Positions 22,427 through 33,504 of a stretch of DNA of 64,000 nucleotides are shown here, one piece after another. A program made the position numbers and the translations under genes. The DNA lies in assembly GCA_000328365.1 (NCBI GenBank), contig KB309888.1:10185-74184 (forward strand). The letters run 5' to 3'. The notes under the pieces were generated by a model. The model was not told the DNA's origin and searched no databases. It worked only from the letters and a program-made list of their open reading frames with translations. The stretch is from Capitella teleta. Lineage: Eukaryota > Annelida > Polychaeta > Capitellidae. The first letter of the stretch is position 1. The number at the start of each line of letters is the position of its first letter.

Positions 22427-24695
22427 CTGCAACGACACGAAAGAAAAATAACCCAAGGTGGACATAAAAAAAGAAAAGAAAATATAAGTCGTTCAACAGC
22501 CACGCATATTGATCTACTTGAATCCAAAGCACCTGGACACGCGGCTGCCCGAAGATCGATAAAGCATTTTTCTAATCGGCATTGCTCGATCAATGACCGA
22601 AGCAAAAGCGCTTGGCTGCGGGATACTGAAGCTGACACGAAACTGCCCCATTCATCAAACATCTGACTCACAAAGCGACGATGTCAAAACAATTCGTCGC
22701 AAAAATAGTGTGAAAAGACGTCAAACTTTAATCTGCTGCATTGATCATGATATGACTTAAAACTCAAATTCCAAACTTGGCCTGATGCCAAATAATCGCA
22801 AACGCACTCTATTTCTCTGGGCTGCGTAATCATATATCCTCTGTGGTTACGAAAAGTCGGCTACCCTGGATGCCGAATAACGACCACAAGTAGAATAAAT
22901 ATGATCGAGGAAAAATTTAACATCGGAAATTGCGCTTCACTTGAGTGTTTGCCGAAAGAATTTAAAGGGCCGTGCCTAAAACCGGCATATCGCACGCGCG
23001 CTGTTCGGTGGAGAAAAGTTGTTTACAACTTTCGTTCAAGTGCCGAGTACGTGCTGACATCAGAACTCTCCAAATAGAAAAAAATATATATATATAAATA
23101 AACATATCCAGCTCGTACGTTTTCTATCTCGGATCGAGAAAGATGTTATCTATTTAGAAATAAATATATACACACAAATAGAAGAAGAAATCTAGTTTAT
23201 AATTTACCATTTTCCGAATTTTCTTTATCAGATTCGGTGCCCGAATCGTGGTCTTCATTTTTCTGGAAAGAAAAAAAAAATATATATATATATATATAAA
23301 TGTATGATTGTAAATTATTCATACATCATGGATAATTTTTGAACAAAAATATGCGGGGAAATCGACAGCTTGTAGTGTTGTGTCAATATTGCTTTTGTCA
23401 ACATGGCAACACTTGCCTATTCAATGGGTGAGCATTCTCTCGGCTTTGTCAGTTTTTGTTATGATTAAAAAAAAAAAAAAAAAAAAAATCGAATTGAATA
23501 TTTCGAACTCGCACAATATGGCGCATCAATTTTACGTGGATTGCAGTCAAATGTGGTAGGTCACAGCTACAACTGCAGTGGAATTAGAATAGAATATCAT
23601 GGCTGGAATATTAATATTTCTGGTTAATAATTAAGAATTATAAATTGTATGGCTAGGGTGATCGCATACTTAGTCGGGGTAACCTTTTGAACTTTAATTA
23701 ACCGGAAGAAGAGGCTACGGCTAACTAGACTGCAGTATTTACACCTATATTTCCATGATTTTTCCACAGCAATAAATATTAAAATTCCACATAACTCAGA
23801 AAACATATGCCCAGGTTATTTATAGATAGTTTATGGTTTAACGTCAGGAAACAAGTTCAATCATTGGATAAAGCTTTTATAATAATTTATTATAAGCTTG
23901 TATTCTTATAACTATATACTATACGGCTAATAATACGTGTAATAAAATGTTTCGGGCATTTCATCTAATGAATACCATTCTTTAATCTGACGAAAATTGC
24001 CCAAACGATTTTTTATTATAAGATAATAAGGTTTATATTTTAAAATTAATTAAACTCATGAGCCCTATATTTTAATTATCCTGGAGTAAGAACATGACAT
24101 AATTATGATTATCAGTGAGCAAGCACTTCTCCATAATGAAAAAAATTCACAAGAGAAAATTATTAACAGCCTCAGAAGTCATAATACAAGACTAGCAGCA
24201 GAGTCAATCAGAAATGTTAATTAATCTAATAAATTCTATCAGTTATCAAATCAATAATTCTGTCAGTGAGTTAGTATTACTAAGTTCGAGTTGTACAAGA
24301 AGGATAAAAGGGCAATAGACATACACAGAGGGAATGTCCGTACGAGTTAAATATTCAGAAAACAAGTTCACTGATATAAGTGAGAGCCTTAAAAAAATTT
24401 TCTAAAAATCTAAAAATACGTAGGCTTAATTATTAAATTGGGTTGGAGAGCGATCATTGTATAGAGTCGACTTGAGTTGAATGTATGATTCGTATCGAGA
24501 ATTAATATACATTAATAATAATTATTGTCATGAACTTACGAGTAAATGCGGTGCAACTTCCTCTTCTAAAGATTGTCTTCCTAATTTCTGTGTCAGAGCT
24601 TTCACCGACTCTACTGCCGGCACATTCATAAAACTCCGATTCTCCATGCCGATTACGTTAGCGACTTCAGCTCGGCACACAGTAACAGTTGTCAT
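21876..24695 (-). CDS. Three-exon gene, 253-residue protein of unknown family with DSGxxS and KEN motifs
   Basis: Coding exons are 24,695-24,540, 23,262-23,208 and 22,426-21,876. The phases fit exactly: 156 nt, then 55 nt, then 551 nt, 762 nt in all, with one Asp codon split over the second junction. Donors read GTAAGTTCA and GTAAATT. Acceptors read CTTTCCAG and TTTCTTTCGTGTCGTTGCAG. Residues 1-52 are a mixed, partly helical N-terminus (start MTTVTVCRAEVANVIG). Residues 53-71 are acidic and hold DSGTES (58-63) and KEN (65-67). The remainder is Ser-rich and probably disordered, with CPHC (73-76), FTPP (87-90), CSSC (143-146), an acidic stretch (149-159), SPMPL twice (77-81 and 209-213; the first shared with CPHC context) and SPPK/LSPK sites. 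Known biology: DSGxxS is the beta-TrCP phosphodegron and KEN an APC/C degron. I infer a short-lived, phosphorylated regulator. I do not recognise the family. The start may lie further upstream, because an acceptor-like CTCTTTCAG precedes 24,729 and an out-of-frame ATG lies before the chosen ATG. Confidence 0.8.
22427..24539 (-). other. Introns 1 and 2 of the unknown gene
   Basis: Intron 1 is 1,277 bp (23,263-24,539) and intron 2 is 781 bp (22,427-23,207). Both have GT/AG borders. They contain a 22-A run (23,467-23,488) and TA runs near 23,083 and 23,280. A GC-richer patch at 22,960-23,060 has no coding frame. Confidence 0.75.
23208..23262 (-). CDS. Coding exon 2 (55 nt), carries DSGxxS and KEN
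   Basis: Acceptor CTTTCCAG at 23,270-23,263 and donor GTAAATT at 23,207-23,201. It encodes KNEDHDSGTESDKENSEN plus one base of an Asp codon. Because 55 is not a multiple of three, skipping it would shift the frame of exon 3, so its inclusion decides the C-terminus. Confidence 0.8.
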
Positions 24696-24729
24696 ATTTT
24701 GCTTTGTCTCTTCATCGGCGATTTTCGAT
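24540..24729 (-). CDS. Coding exon 1 (or an internal exon) of the unknown gene
   Basis: The frame is open from an acceptor-like TTTATTCACTCTTTCAG (ending at 24,730) to the donor GTAAGTTCA at 24,539-24,531. From the first in-frame ATG (24,695-24,693) it encodes 52 residues. If the acceptor is used, 11 more residues (SKIADEETKQN) precede this Met and coding continues upstream. A phase-compatible but weak donor (GGGG|GTGTCA) ends an open frame at 25,420-25,156. The ATG at about 24,714 is out of frame and would be a seven-codon uORF. Confidence 0.75.
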
Positions 24730-24798
24730 CTGAAAGAGTGAATAAATATATGTTATTTTGATATATTCCAAAAGGCGAGGAAGATATCTATACAATGG

Positions 24799-24846
24799 AA
24801 CCGGTTGCATAGCAATACGTTGCCTAGTTACCGAGATAAAACCGGT
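24799..24846. promoter_or_regulatory. Promoter array: two AACCGGTT sites around two X-box-like sites
   Basis: AACCGGTT occurs exactly at 24,799-24,806 and 24,839-24,846. It is the core of Grainyhead/LSF-family sites. Between them lie GTTGCATAGCAA (24,804-24,815) and GTTGCCTAGTTACC (24,819-24,832), both close to the RFX X-box (GTTGCC-N-GGCAAC type). The array sits 104-151 bp upstream of the chosen ATG of the minus-strand gene. RFX factors drive ciliary genes and Grainyhead factors drive epithelial ones. I infer expression in ciliated epithelium. Confidence 0.6.
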
Positions 24847-25139
24847 TCCTTTGTGGTGGTATGGCCCTTAACTCACCTCCTCCGTGAATCGTAGCACCAT
24901 CTGCACAGAGCAGAGCTGTTGGTGATATATCAAGGAAGACTGTTCCACTATTAGGGGTGGTAGGAACAGCTCACATCTCCAGTTAATAGGTCAGTGGCTA
25001 TAACACCTCAATTTGTTTAAAACTACACTGGTTCCTATTTTGTGTCAACACAAATAAATCTTAAACATCATTTAAACATAATTTCGTGTCACTGTATTTA
25101 TTTTGAAAAAGTTATAATTGTGGATTAATTCATTCCCCA

Positions 25140-25420
25140 TGCTGACACCCCCAGATAATGAACTCGCCTAAGAGCGGCCAGCTATTGGCTGCTATGCAGA
25201 AGCGCACGATGAATGATAGCTGGCTTGGCTGTTTGCCAGCAAGGCCGACTTGTAAACAATCCAAGTTTAGCTTGACTTCGCTCAAGTCAACCTTCTTGGA
25301 ATGGTTCAATTCTTTCCCTCTGGATTTAATCACCGCGACCTCATGCACTTCGTCATAAAGCGATGCGTGTACAACGCGCGCGTGCCTTGTACTGTCTGTT
25401 GTACAAGCTACTAGTACCAT
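25140..25420 (-). promoter_or_regulatory. GC-richer distal promoter or 5' exon of the unknown gene
   Basis: Contains a CCAAT box (ATTGG at 25,184-25,188), an NFI-type dyad TTGGC-N5-GCCAG (25,225-25,239) and a forkhead core TGTAAACA (25,251-25,258). It is also open on the minus strand for 96 codons (25,420-25,130), so it may instead hold an upstream coding exon. I cannot decide between them from sequence. Confidence 0.4.
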
Positions 25421-25579
25421 TGTAATGGTGTGCGCTTATTTCACATGATTCCTATAAATTATACACGTACAGGGAGCATAAATTTACCCAATTACGAAGT
25501 TCTTGTGAACTGAAATGCGCGAGGGTGGCAGATATGGGGCCGTAGTACAACCTTTGTGTAGTACGATTTATAAATATAA

Positions 25580-25690
25580 CAAAAAAAAAAAAAAAAAAAA
25601 AAAAAAAACCACACACACACACACACACGCACACGCACACGCACACGCACACGCACACGCACACGCACACGCACACCCACAGCCACACAA
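25580..25690. repeat. A-run followed by (CA)n and (CACGCA)n microsatellite
   Basis: 28-29 A at 25,580-25,608, then CA repeats and about nine ACGCAC hexamers to 25,690. Open frames of His/Ala, Val/Arg or Cys/Val here are repeat artefacts. Confidence 0.95.
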
Positions 25691-25699
25691 AACCAGAGG

Positions 25700-26440
25700 C
25701 CGTTTGAATACAATAATTACGGGTAATTTCCGAATACCTTTATACACAACTCCATAAGCAGACCCGTACATACTTTGAATGATAAATGTGTCACGCAACT
25801 GTAAACTATTTTATCACTTTCAAAACACCCCAGTCATTCATAATTTCGAGGCTTGCATCAGCACACACGTGCTGTGTGCATGGAAGATTGATATGATATA
25901 GGCCCAATGACAATCATAATTAATGTGGAATGCATTGGAGAACTACATAAATATGTAAGCACCCGCGTATATATTTATCACACGAGTGTTTGTCCCGGTA
26001 ACCAGTACTTAAGCCTATATAAATGCCATATAAAATGTTTTTATTTGTCCTCGTAAAATTTACGACTTACAACAACCTTCAAATGCTACTGCATGTAATA
26101 CAATAAAATCTTTAAAAATAACAACCCGTTTGAAGTGCTATATTATAGTGGGTTGCTTGTCCCATTAGTTCGTGCACTTATATACATATCAGGGTATTTA
26201 TGTAAGCCTTTGATCTTCCTCTGTATCCTTGCGTCATACTATATAATATATAGTACACACCATGTACTATATTATCTTGTAATGGTTCTGCTAGTATAAT
26301 TTTACAAATGGTCACTGGATTGATTGATTTCATAGAGATATTGAATTATAGACCTAAATTAATTGAATAACACTATCGAAATTAGCACCATAAAATACAA
26401 CATCAAGGTCGAAATGATAAAATTTCACGCTACAAATCTG
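25700..26440. other. No gene seen
   Basis: AT-rich intergenic DNA without notable structure. Confidence 0.6.
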
Positions 26441-26449
26441 CGCGTAATT

Positions 26450-26900
26450 CGACTGAATTCACAGCGCGTATAATTACAGCGATATCCCTCAGGCGGACAA
26501 TACCTCTCGACCTTGTGAAGCGGCAACGATGCCTTTAATTGGCAGTAAAATCTGCGCTTGCGAACCACAAGAAAAACAAGATGCAAATGGGATTCGCGTG
26601 AATCCTGTTTTATGTGCCATTGTTCCTATAATCGTGTAGCTACAAGTTCATCGAGTACGGGTCATATCCACTCGCGCTGATAACCCTCTTGGGCGGCGTT
26701 TGCGATGATCATCTTTACAATGTGGTTGGCGAATTGGCGACCGCTTCAACCGGCGGCTAAAATTGCACTGAAGTTGCCTGCCGTACTAATCACACGCTAA
26801 TTCGGTGCTGGCGTGCGAACATGAAGAGATTACGACGCAAATTGGTTGGTTGCACGGTAATGCCTCACGAATGAGTTTACTTTATACTGAGAATGACCCA
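26450..26900. promoter_or_regulatory. Enhancer-like GC-richer block between the two genes
   Basis: A 450-bp stretch of higher GC without a coding frame. It has an octamer (ATGCAAAT, about 26,581), a Sox-type CATTGTT (about 26,618), a RUNX-type AACCACA (about 26,561) and TTAATTGG (about 26,536). It lies between the minus-strand gene and the plus-strand exon and could serve either. Motif content only; no conservation was tested. Confidence 0.3.
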
Positions 26901-27517
26901 ACAACGTCGTACGAAGGGCTGTGAAAATTAACAGGATTGCATTATGTTGTATATATTACCGGTATTTGTATGCAGGTCTATAATCTTAATAACTATGTAC
27001 AGCGCAAATGCTCGATAATTTCTTTTATCATAAAAATTTTCCTTGCTCACGTCTCTGAACGAAATTTGGCCCCAATGCAATAAATACACGTGCAGTGTAT
27101 AGTTACACCATGAATATACTACATATAGCTATAGCTATAGCTGTGTGTTACAACGTTGCCCTGCATTTCCATAAATAATAACAATTATATTCCCCCGAAG
27201 GAAGGAAATGTGGCAGAGATCGTGAGCGGAATATCCGATTATAAGCTAAGCATTGAAGCGGAAAGGTCCCTGAAGTGCACGATGACCGCTACTGACCATA
27301 TTCCCCTCATGCCTCATGCATAAATCCCGTGGGTATCAACTGCACCCGTTTGACCCTGAGTGCAACGATTTAGCGCCGTACGGGGAATGTTACGTAATCG
27401 TGGGTATATATATGTATATGCATTGACTGAATAGTGATTGGGATAAGATGGAGATTGCGTGGGAGGTTGACGGCTGTGTGTGAGTGTTAATTAGGAATTA
27501 ATGTAACATTGCATGCA

Positions 27518-27519
27518 AA

Positions 27520-27616
<97 letters not shown>

Positions 27617-27678
27617 TATTTATTAATTTATTTATTTATTTATTTATTAATATTATTATTATTATTTATTTTTTTTTA
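27518..27678. repeat. (ATT)n/(ATTT)n microsatellite
   Basis: ATT repeats to about 27,615, then ATTT units and ATT again, ending in a T run. Confidence 0.97.
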
Positions 27679-27679
27679 G

Positions 27680-29330
27680 GGGGGGACCTCCGTCGTCCTT
27701 TCGTAAGAAAAAGGTAAACGTTTTAAACCGATTCCAGCCATTGAAGTATAAAGGAGTAATCAGAATGCCTGTGCCATGTTAAAGCGCCTATTTACGATAG
27801 CTTGGAATTTAAGAGGATCGTATAAAGAAGCACCCGCATGTCGAGTTTCATTCAATTGAGCTGTTATGATCGCGAAGCCAAGAAATTCAACAAAATGCTC
27901 CCCTTTAATCTGGCTTCAATTCTGCCCGGTCACGTGGCCCCAGTAAGCATTCTAGTATGTCTATGATTTCAGCAGCTAATCAGGGTATATACTATTATGC
28001 ATTTCTTCACGGTACGTCATGATTATGATATACATTATGATATAAATTATACCTCCTGACTTGAAAGCAATAATTTCATCCGAATTACTCTTTAAATTGA
28101 ATTAAACGATCTAATAAATTCACAAGCTTTACGACGTAGTAGTTGAGTCAACGGAATGTGAGTTTATGGAATAATATATGATGCAATTTATTAAATTAAG
28201 ATAAACAAGTCATAATACATATTGAATAATTACATAATGGATAAATTATACGTTTATGACCATACCTGGATATAGCGCGCATGCATGTCTAGACTTCGAA
28301 ATTGAGATGCACCAAAAGTACGCAACGGATCGCAAGGATACGCCATCAAAAACTGACACACCGAGCAACAAAGTCCTGCAATTATACAATATACATTATT
28401 TTTATGCATATACATATGTACGATTTACATGTATGAGTAGCCCCTCGATGTAGACAACGTTCAAGTAAGTGGAACTTCAATGTGACAATCATTGGAAATT
28501 GAGGTATGTGGTACATTAGAGGTAATTAGCACTAATTAATCGATACGCCCGCTCTTAAATAAACCTATCCACGAAGCATAATTATGGTACACCTTCGTGT
28601 ACAAGGTATTGGAGGTATATTATTAATACATAGTGTATTATAGGTGTATACTATTGACTCGGGCTACGTACCATATTGTACATAATAAAACACGCTAGAC
28701 TTACTAGTGCTGAAATGCCCTTGTTCTACGGATTCTGTTTTTCGGTAAAGTGGATACCTTTGCTCTGCACCCACAATTTGTGATATAATATCAAATGCAC
28801 CCCTGGATACACAGCCCTAGCGTGAAAGTGTGGTACAATACCTGTACGTGGTAACATTACATAGCCATGCAAAAAGATTGACACATTTAATTATGCATTC
28901 ACATTAGCGTTTTCTGGTCACCCCGATCGAACTCCGATGAATATTTATTGCCCTTAGCAGCATATAATGCATTTTAAACAATGAGGTCAGACTGACATGG
29001 CTTTGTTTTGTGGGTAGATCTATTTCCAACGCACCTTCCAGTTATAAGTAGTTTGCACTTTTCTGTTTGCAGGTATATGTCCAGCCAATATATTTATGTT
29101 GTATCATTTAAGTTTGAACTATCAGTAATGCACACCTTGGTATGCTATATCGTAATTATGTGTATAATTGCTCTCCTAATTTTATACTAAAAAAAAACCA
29201 CACATACAAGGCCGCTTCATAGTCCGTACACAACGAAGGTGCACCTGAGCCTATAAATATAAATACGCATATGTTACATAATACATTAGCTGCCAATGTA
29301 TAGTAATCACCCCAATGAATTGAAAAGCTT
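27680..29330. other. No gene seen
   Basis: AT-rich intergenic DNA. Confidence 0.6.
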
Positions 29331-29339
29331 CGCCGCTGG

Positions 29340-29830
29340 AAATGTGTGAAATGTCAGCTGCTTCGACGGCAGATCCCACGTGGTATACGAGTACCTCGTA
29401 CGTTGCACAGAGGTGGAAAAGCACTGAGCACGTGACATCAGCTGTCGGCTAAACGTACTCAATGAACCCGGAGGTTGGCGTCGCCGTGGGCATTTCGCAG
29501 TTGCGTGCTACACGGAGGATGAGGTATGAAGATGAAGCCGCTGGGGTGAGATGGATAGCAACGGTGCTTCTCATCCGTGTACCCCACAATGCAGTGGCGT
29601 ATGCTGAACTTCATAGGAACGCCTGTCAGCATGGCGGGAGATCTTGATAAAAGTTGTAAGAGGATACTGGGGCTGGGAGGGGGTATAGCGGCTGACGAAC
29701 GAGCGCGGTTACCCCTGGGAAGGTGCGCATTGGATTAGCGTAGGGTTGCCGAACTCATAATCCTCTCGACGGGACGTCCCCTGAAACGAGATCGACATTC
29801 TCCAGATGGAGGATTTTCCCGGAATAATTA
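29340..29830. promoter_or_regulatory. GC- and CpG-rich block with several E-boxes
   Basis: Contains CACGTG twice (CCCACGTGGTATA at about 29,377 and GCACGTGACATC at about 29,428) and CAGCTG twice. TCCCGCC occurs on the minus strand (E2F-like, about 29,635). A 61-codon plus frame (29,462-29,647) lacks a domain. It lies about 2 kb upstream of the promoter-like region at 31,380 and may be an upstream promoter or enhancer. Confidence 0.3.
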
Positions 29831-30501
29831 ACTGTGTATGCTGCGTGCGTTCACCTCATGAACTACGTATTTTATATCATACCTGTGTATTGCATCATTT
29901 GGCTATATAGCATACCTGGATTTATATAATGATACTTTTATATTATATCGATCTGAGTGCTATACATTGTTTTTGCATAAATGAGTCAGCTAGCCAATCA
30001 ACTGTGGAGAATCGGTGTGGTATGATGTGCAACATTGCAACCAATGTTGTGCAGCTATATTTATAATACAAATATCATATATATCGACCAAATCACAAGC
30101 TAAAGCATAAAAAGTCAGAGATTTTATTGGAATTTCACATCTAGTATTGGTTCAGATTAGCATAATTGACCCGTTGACAGTGTTCAGGTATCCAGTTCCC
30201 ACAACATCAAAGCGAAACTTGAGCTATCAATATTTATCAAAGCAAAGGAAATTACCAATTTAACACAGCCTCAATAATACGTCTTCGTTTTTGCAATTCC
30301 TCAATCTCGATCGCGAAGTAATCAACTTGGGTTACATCCTGATGGTCAGTATACGGTCATTAGGGTCATTGTGCTGGTCAAGCCCCGGGGACCTCCCGCT
30401 TCGATGATCTCCTTTGAGATACAATCTCTGTTTTAATCGTGTTAATGAGGCCGCATTCGAATGACGTAATCCGGACCAACCAGATGTCGACACAAAAGAC
30501 G

Positions 30502-30517
30502 CCCCCCCCCCCCCCCC
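30502..30517. repeat. C-run followed by (CA)n
   Basis: 16 C followed directly by a short CA repeat. Confidence 0.9.
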
Positions 30518-30790
30518 ACACACACAGACCGGTTTCTTAGTTCCTCCAGCCCCCTTGCTCTTCCACGGTTTCAATTCCCCCACTTGGGGAAACGGGCGGG
30601 GGACCACATTCACTTGACAAAGCGCAGATCACAAATGCTATATTGGCAAACAGCCAATTCTCTCTGTGACAATGCTGTCATAATATCGCGCACTGTCGTG
30701 AACCGGAGATGTAACCGCAGTGAGTGATCGGATGATTATAGAAAGTGGGCTTAACCATTAATGAACCATTGACATTGTAGGACAATAATA

Positions 30791-30850
30791 TATTTGATCT
30801 ACTTATTCAAAATATATTATATAGGTCAATATTTGATCTACTTATTCAAA
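30791..30850. repeat. 21-bp exact direct repeat, period 39
   Basis: TATTTGATCTACTTATTCAA plus one A occurs twice without change, so the duplication is recent. Confidence 0.9.
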
Positions 30851-31379
30851 TGTATACAACAACACGTGTGACTGATAATAAACTACAATGGATTCTCTTT
30901 CGGAGAATTTCACTCTGATAACGCTTGGTTATCATTTATCAATTTCGTTTATTATTTCACTATTAACATTATGTTCCAGTAACATTTCAATACGTGGATA
31001 TCAGATATCTTCATATATTCCTGGGAAGTCTCAGTTTCATATAAACTAATCAATATACATATGGCAATATATTAACGGTAAGATGAATCAATAATAGGTA
31101 TAGCCATGCGCGTTAAGTGATTAACGCACGAGCAAAATAATTATGTTAACATAAAGATTTCCTTTCACTGGCCAGACCAGCTATATAACGGGTATTTACT
31201 CTTCTGTTGACCGATTAAGCGGTCATCTCGAGGCATGCGCCATTTAGTTACGAGCTAACTGCACCATCCACACGCGTCATGACCATTACGTCACAGTTCA
31301 GTGACAGAAAAGCAAGTAACGTAAAATTAATGAATGGCTGACCATAGGTCAGCACACGCACACACAATACCCGGCGGTC

Positions 31380-31685
31380 AGTCTATTCAATTGGGCGGGA
31401 TTCGTCAGAAATCTGCTATGTGATATTTTGCCAAATAATTTCCGCTTGACCGAACAGCATTCAGCGCGCTGCGGGATCATTGAGTGCAACTTGGCAATCT
31501 GCCAGCTTTGACGTACTGACCGTTCGGCCGAGGGCAGCAAGAAGGCGGTCACATCTTGCGTGCTGTTATTTTACAAAAACTGAGTAGGATTGTTTTGGGG
31601 TAGGATTGGAATTCGTTGGTGGAGGGAGGTCGGGTGGGTGTTGCTAGATGTGACAGATATCCATCACCTGCTCATACATAAAAGG
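31380..31685 (+). promoter_or_regulatory. Promoter-like region upstream of a plus-strand first exon
   Basis: GC-richer than its flanks. It contains TTGGGCGGGA (31,391-31,400; GC box), a GCGCGCTG E2F-like word near 31,466 and CpG-rich sequence, and has no TATA box. It leads into the ATG at 31,686. The transcription start is not visible. Confidence 0.45.
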
Positions 31686-31820
31686 ATGGCGTTGTCTTCT
31701 CAGAGCGAGGCCACTGATAGTTCCCTGGTGACCATACAAAGGCCTTCGACATCGACGATCACTCCCTCAACCCCGTTTGCATTAGCATACGCCTCGGATT
31801 CATCAGCAGGCGATTATGAG
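31686..31820 (+). CDS. First coding exon of an unidentified gene (45 residues)
   Basis: The ATG has a strong context (A at -3, G at +4). The frame runs 45 codons, MALSSQSEATDSSLVTIQRP to AGDYE, and ends at a good donor, GAG|GTTAGT, in phase 0. The peptide is Ser/Thr-rich, acidic at intervals and probably disordered, like the N-termini of many transcription factors, but I cannot name a family. The frame also extends upstream to an in-frame Met at 31,590, which has a weaker context. No later exon of this gene could be recognised in the remaining 32 kb. If the exon is real, intron 1 exceeds 30 kb or the next exons are too short to see. Unspliced read-through would stop at 31,859. Confidence 0.5.
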
Positions 31821-33210
31821 GTTAGTTCTCTCCTGAAGCGAGATATTGCTTGGACATAGATGAACAGATAGACGGACAGGAATAATGGAAAATATGGTCA
31901 CGTGACAGCAGTGTATACATGGTTGATATGTATACCATGGTGTGGTGATATCGCAATAATGTATGCGATTCTCTAGGTCCATTAGTCAGACTAATTTTGT
32001 GATCCGATTATTGATCAGTTATGTTTTAAATATTCACCTGGGATTATTATGTAATGACAAGTGCTGTTATAGGAACGTTTAAAAAACTCCGACGGAGTGG
32101 TCCATTAGCCTTAAGTGATACACAGCCTCCGTCTAAGTATTTCATTTCCCCATTTGAAAGCAATCATGACATTTAATGAGATAATTCTCCAGCTAAATCA
32201 CACCTCTTTTTTTCCCCGGTGGATACTTCACTGTTTAATGATTGGTGAAATATAATGATGGCGATTTGATTCTATACTCAGTCTGAGGTATGCACAACCT
32301 TATCGTTAATTAACTTGTTAATTATTTATTCCGGAATCACCTTCAAGCAGTGACCATGTGATTGGAGATATTGACCAATAGATGACCCGTCGCCTATTGA
32401 TACATCTTTCCGGTGTTTCTAGCGGATGTAGTTAAATCTTCTAAGTATACACACACACCTATGCGTATTGTATACATGTAGGCTAGCCAGGAATTACCAA
32501 TGCATGAGTAAATATTTCCTGTATCGTACTAATTGATTATTAGTGTTCATTTACAGAAACTAGGATGGAGCTAACGATAAAGAAGTTCTGATGAGATTAA
32601 TACGGGCCCATGTCAAAATAAATGAGTTAAAAAATTGCACTGTAGCATTGACTACAGATAGCATTGTACGTATCAATGAGTAAAATAGTATTACGTAATA
32701 TTGCATAATCTACTTATTATATCATAGTCTATACAATTATACAATGTATCCATAAACTAGTAGTTTGGATGATGCGTTTGATCAATAACAACCAAATTTA
32801 TTATATTATTTTAATGTTATGCAAATTTTATGAAAATATCAGATGATAATTCAAACCTTCGAAGGACAGCTTTGCATTTATATTATTCTAATATGAACCG
32901 AACGCCATTTAAAAGCACTTAATTGACGCTTGTTGAATGCAAATGACTTTTTGAACTACATATGTGTCATAAAATACGAACACTTTCACTATAGAGGAAG
33001 AATGCCTTTATGCTTTCGCCCCAGCCAACCAACCGTGAATGTTACGTAACACCGTCAAGCTGATGTGTTTGTGCTTGTAATACATGCCTTTGCTTACGGT
33101 CAACAACAGACTGCATGCAATCATTGTATATAATAACAGGTTTTCCCAGGCATAATAGTGTTCATGCGTGAGCTATATCAGGAATTCATTACAATAAGGC
33201 GCAAAATTAA
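31821..33210. other. No gene seen; start of long intron or desert
   Basis: AT-rich noncoding DNA with scattered TAATTA and ATGCAAAT-like words. Confidence 0.5.
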
Positions 33211-33215
33211 ATTCC

Positions 33216-33217
<2 letters not shown>

Positions 33218-33248
<31 letters not shown>
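33218..33248. repeat. 31-A run
   Basis: Homopolymer, followed by TAATAAATTAGG. It could be a retroposon tail, but no body is recognised upstream. Confidence 0.9.
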
Positions 33249-33250
<2 letters not shown>

Positions 33251-33504
33251 ATAAATTAGGTGGGATAAGCTCTATGTAATTCACCCTAAATGTTACATCA
33301 TAGACAAGAATACCTTGTAAATTGTTATATAGATTCCAAAGTGCAATTAACCTCAAACTTAATCCTTATATAATGTCACAAAATAGATTTTATTTCCTGC
33401 ATCAGCGTTTCAATACACGGAAATTTACAATTACATATAGTTTTATACAACATTATACATAAACTCCATTTGTTAAGCAGATTCCCATTTGGCATTAACC
33501 TCAG

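Noticed and set aside
25452-25798. Frames on both strands with His/Ala, Cys/Val or Arg/Val repeats
   Set aside because: Artefacts of the A-run and CA/CACGCA microsatellite.
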